Positions 22,799 to 24,588 of a DNA stretch of 24,588 bases are shown in pieces (positions within the stretch are counted from its first letter, which is position 1; every line of letters starts with the position of its first letter). The position numbers and the translations under genes are program-made. The DNA comes from Bacteroidota bacterium (GTDB taxonomy: Bacteria > Bacteroidota > Bacteroidia > Flavobacteriales > Flavobacteriaceae), in the NCBI GenBank assembly GCA_023457535.1, contig JAEWLN010000153.1, forward strand, positions 1 through 24,588, read 5' to 3'. The notes below the pieces were generated by a model. The model was given only the letters and a program-made list of their open reading frames with translations. It was not told the DNA's origin and did not search any database.

Positions 22799-23893
22799 AT
22801 GGGAAAATTTCGGTTCATATTAAGCGGCGGCGGCACCGGCGGGCATATTTACCCGGCGATCGCCATTGCCAATGAATTGAAGTCGCGTTTTCCCGATGCG
22901 GAGTTTTTGTTCGTCGGGGCCAAGGACCGCATGGAAATGCAAAAAGTGCCACAGGCCGGTTACAAGATCCGCGGTTTGTGGATTGCCGGGTTACAGCGCA
23001 AACTCACTTTTGACAACACCTTGTTTCCGGTCAAGCTCATCACGAGCCTTTTGAAAGCGCGTCGCATCCTGGCGGAGTTCAAACCCGATGTGGTCATCGG
23101 AACGGGCGGTTTTGCAAGCGGGCCGTTGTTGCAGGTAGCCTCTTTCGCCGGTATCCCGAGTGTGATCCAGGAGCAGAATTCATATCCCGGCATTACCAAT
23201 AAGCTGTTGGCTAAGAACGCAGACAAAATATGTGTGTCGTACGACGGGCTCGAACGGTTTTTCCCAAAAGATAAATTGGTGCTTACAGGAAACCCGGTGC
23301 GGCAGGACCTGATCGATATCGCGGACAAACGCGCAGAGGCGATCGGTTATTTTAAGCTCGATCCGGCTAAAAAGACCTTGCTGGTTTTGGGCGGAAGTTT
23401 GGGCGCCCGCCGCATCAACGAGCTTATCGCCAAAGAGCTTGTCAATTTTGAAGCGTTAGGGCTGCAAATTATCTGGCAATGCGGTAAATTGTATCTGGAG
23501 CAGTACCAGCATTTCAATGAAAAGGAAAACGTTCAGGTGGTGGCCTTTATCGACCGCATGGATCTGGTGTATGCTGCCGCAGATGTGGTGATTTCGCGTG
23601 CCGGAGCGTCATCGGTTTCAGAGTTGTGTATTGTGGGTAAACCGGTGATTTTTATTCCGTCGCCCAACGTCGCGGAAGACCATCAAACCAAGAACGCGCA
23701 GGCCATTGTGGAAAAAGGCGGCGCGCTGCTGATACGCGAAGCCGAACTCGATACGCAGTTTGCGCCGATGTTTGCAAAGCTTGTATCGGACCGGCAGTTG
23801 CAGCAAAACTTGTCCGACAACATCAGAAAGCTCGCAAAAGTCAATGCGACGAAAGACATCGCGGACGAAATCGTAAAATTGATCCGGTCGTAA
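22799..23893 (+). CDS. murG: UDP-GlcNAc: undecaprenyl-PP-MurNAc-pentapeptide GlcNAc transferase MurG
   Basis: A 364-residue peripheral membrane glycosyltransferase of the GT-B fold that converts lipid I to lipid II. The first G-loop is GGGTGGH (residues 10-16), followed by IYPAIAIANEL. Other landmarks are GTGGFASGPLL, IQEQNSYPGITNKLLAK, LGGSLGARRIN, and the donor-binding SRAGASSVSELC with IPSPNVAEDHQTKNA. Length is usual. The stop codon TAA lies inside a GTCGTAAA repeat unit (23887-23894), so the repeats reach into the last codons. Confidence 0.97.
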   Translation: MGKFRFILSGGGTGGHIYPAIAIANELKSRFPDAEFLFVGAKDRMEMQKVPQAGYKIRGLWIAGLQRKLTFDNTLFPVKLITSLLKARRILAEFKPDVVIGTGGFASGPLLQVASFAGIPSVIQEQNSYPGITNKLLAKNADKICVSYDGLERFFPKDKLVLTGNPVRQDLIDIADKRAEAIGYFKLDPAKKTLLVLGGSLGARRINELIAKELVNFEALGLQIIWQCGKLYLEQYQHFNEKENVQVVAFIDRMDLVYAAADVVISRAGASSVSELCIVGKPVIFIPSPNVAEDHQTKNAQAIVEKGGALLIREAELDTQFAPMFAKLVSDRQLQQNLSDNIRKLAKVNATKDIADEIVKLIRS

Positions 23894-23917
23894 AGGCGAA
23901 AGTCGTAAAGTCATAAA
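23887..23917 (+). repeat. Four-unit GTCRTAAA array over the murG stop codon
   Basis: Units GTCGTAAA (23887), GGCGAAA (23895), GTCGTAAA (23902) and GTCATAAA (23910). The murG stop at 23891-23893 is part of the first. AGCTTGCGACG follows, similar to the sequence after the array at murD. Confidence 0.8.
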
Positions 23918-23964
23918 AGCTTGCGACGTTCATCAATCGACAAAACATAATACAAGGCCTTGCC

Positions 23965-23997
23965 TTTACAACTTTAAGACCTTAAGACTTTAAAGAC
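23965..23997 (-). repeat. Inverted GTCTTAAA-type array just before murC
   Basis: Read on the minus strand the units are GTCTTTAAA (23997-23989), GTCTTAAG (23988-23981), GTCTTAAA (23980-23973) and GTTGTAAA (23972-23965). They face the plus-strand array at 23887-23917, so the spacer can fold back on itself. The palindrome CAAGGCCTTG (23953-23962) lies beside it. It ends 4 bp before the murC ATG. Confidence 0.7.
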
Positions 23998-24001
23998 TTA
24001 C

Positions 24002-24588
24002 ATGAACCTGAATCAAATCCATAACGTTTACTTCATCGGCATCGGCGGCATTGGCATGAGTGCGCTCGCGCGGTATTTCAAAAATACCGGCAAAAACGTC
24101 TCAGGTTACGACAAGACCGCCACGACGCTTACCGGAGAACTGATCGCCGACGGCATTTCGATTCATTTCGATGACGACATCGCCCAGATCCCAACGGATT
24201 ACTTTGTCGAAAATACACTCGTTGTGATCACGCCGGCCGTACCCATCACGCATTCGGAGTGGAATTATTTTATCGAGCGACAGTATCTGGTCATGAAACG
24301 CGCGGCGGTGCTGGGATTGATCACCAAAGATACCTTTTGTTTTGCAGTGGCGGGAACGCACGGAAAAACCACCACATCGAGCATTCTCGGGCATATTCTA
24401 TACGAAAGCGGTGCCGATGTGACCGCTTTTTTGGGTGGGATTGTCGAAAATTACAACTCGAACCTGATTGGGACAGGCAAAACCGTCACCGTGGTCGAGG
24501 CCGATGAATTCGACCGTTCGTTTTTGCATCTGCATCCGGACATTGCCTGCGTGACGTCTATGGATGCGGACCACCTCGATATTTACGG
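24002..24588 (+). CDS. murC: UDP-N-acetylmuramate: L-alanine ligase, N-terminal part
   Basis: The frame is open to the window end, so about 195 of the usual ~450 residues are present. MurC is the first Mur ligase, adding L-Ala to UDP-MurNAc. The UDP-binding loop is GIGGIGMSALA (residues 13-23). The ATP loop is AGTHGKTTTSS (117-127). The later blocks EADEFDRSFL and MDADHLDIY complete the visible MurC pattern. The ATG at 24002 directly precedes the conserved MNLNQIHNVYFIGIGG block. Downstream genes in this phylum are usually ftsQ, ftsA and ftsZ. Confidence 0.97.
   Translation, partial: MNLNQIHNVYFIGIGGIGMSALARYFKNTGKNVSGYDKTATTLTGELIADGISIHFDDDIAQIPTDYFVENTLVVITPAVPITHSEWNYFIERQYLVMKRAAVLGLITKDTFCFAVAGTHGKTTTSSILGHILYESGADVTAFLGGIVENYNSNLIGTGKTVTVVEADEFDRSFLHLHPDIACVTSMDADHLDIY

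Overview
This window looks like the chromosome of a member of the Flavobacteriaceae (phylum Bacteroidota). Evidence is the adjacent gliding genes gldB and gldC, a Bacteroidota-type dcw cluster without murF, MraY with the extra periplasmic insert of this phylum, an almost complete lack of Shine-Dalgarno sequences, and many perfect matches to the Bacteroidota -7 promoter element TAnnTTTG. Base composition looks nearer 50% GC than the 30-35% common in Flavobacterium (judged by eye). No rRNA, tRNA, insertion sequence, phage gene or CRISPR array was seen.

Region 1 (1-4190, mostly + strand): the 3' part of rlmN, a trans-polyprenyl diphosphate synthase with a promoter almost touching its start codon, then an ECF sigma factor overlapping a one-pass membrane protein that is probably its anti-sigma factor, followed by an outer-membrane beta-barrel protein and a rho-independent terminator.

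Region 2 (4190-13000): dnaG (+), whose zinc-ribbon fold has lost all four metal ligands, overlaps a NarL-type response regulator (-) tail to tail. nadE (-) and gldB-gldC (+) diverge from abutting promoters. An S9 peptidase (-), the ribosome-assembly GTPase ysxC (-) and an alpha/beta hydrolase (-) follow. Two related ~135 bp non-coding elements, each bounded by the palindrome TACAGA-NNN-TCTGTA or a close variant, sit upstream of dnaG (+ strand) and upstream of ysxC (- strand), each co-oriented with that gene. This pair is the best candidate here for something undescribed.

Region 3 (12958-24588, + strand): a 361 bp leader with DnaA-box-like sites, an all-A/T run, three MraZ-type operator boxes at exact 10 bp spacing and a promoter, then mraZ-rsmH-ftsL-ftsI-murE-mraY-murD-ftsW-murG-murC (murC cut by the window end). 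From mraZ to murD the genes overlap or nearly touch. From murD onward every spacer is filled with 7-8 bp tandem repeats of a GTCRTAAA/GTCGAAA family, plus a hairpin element and a second heptad array. The cluster builds the peptidoglycan precursor (MurE, MraY, MurD, MurG, MurC) and the septal synthase (FtsW, FtsI, FtsL). MraZ presumably represses the cluster through its own boxes.
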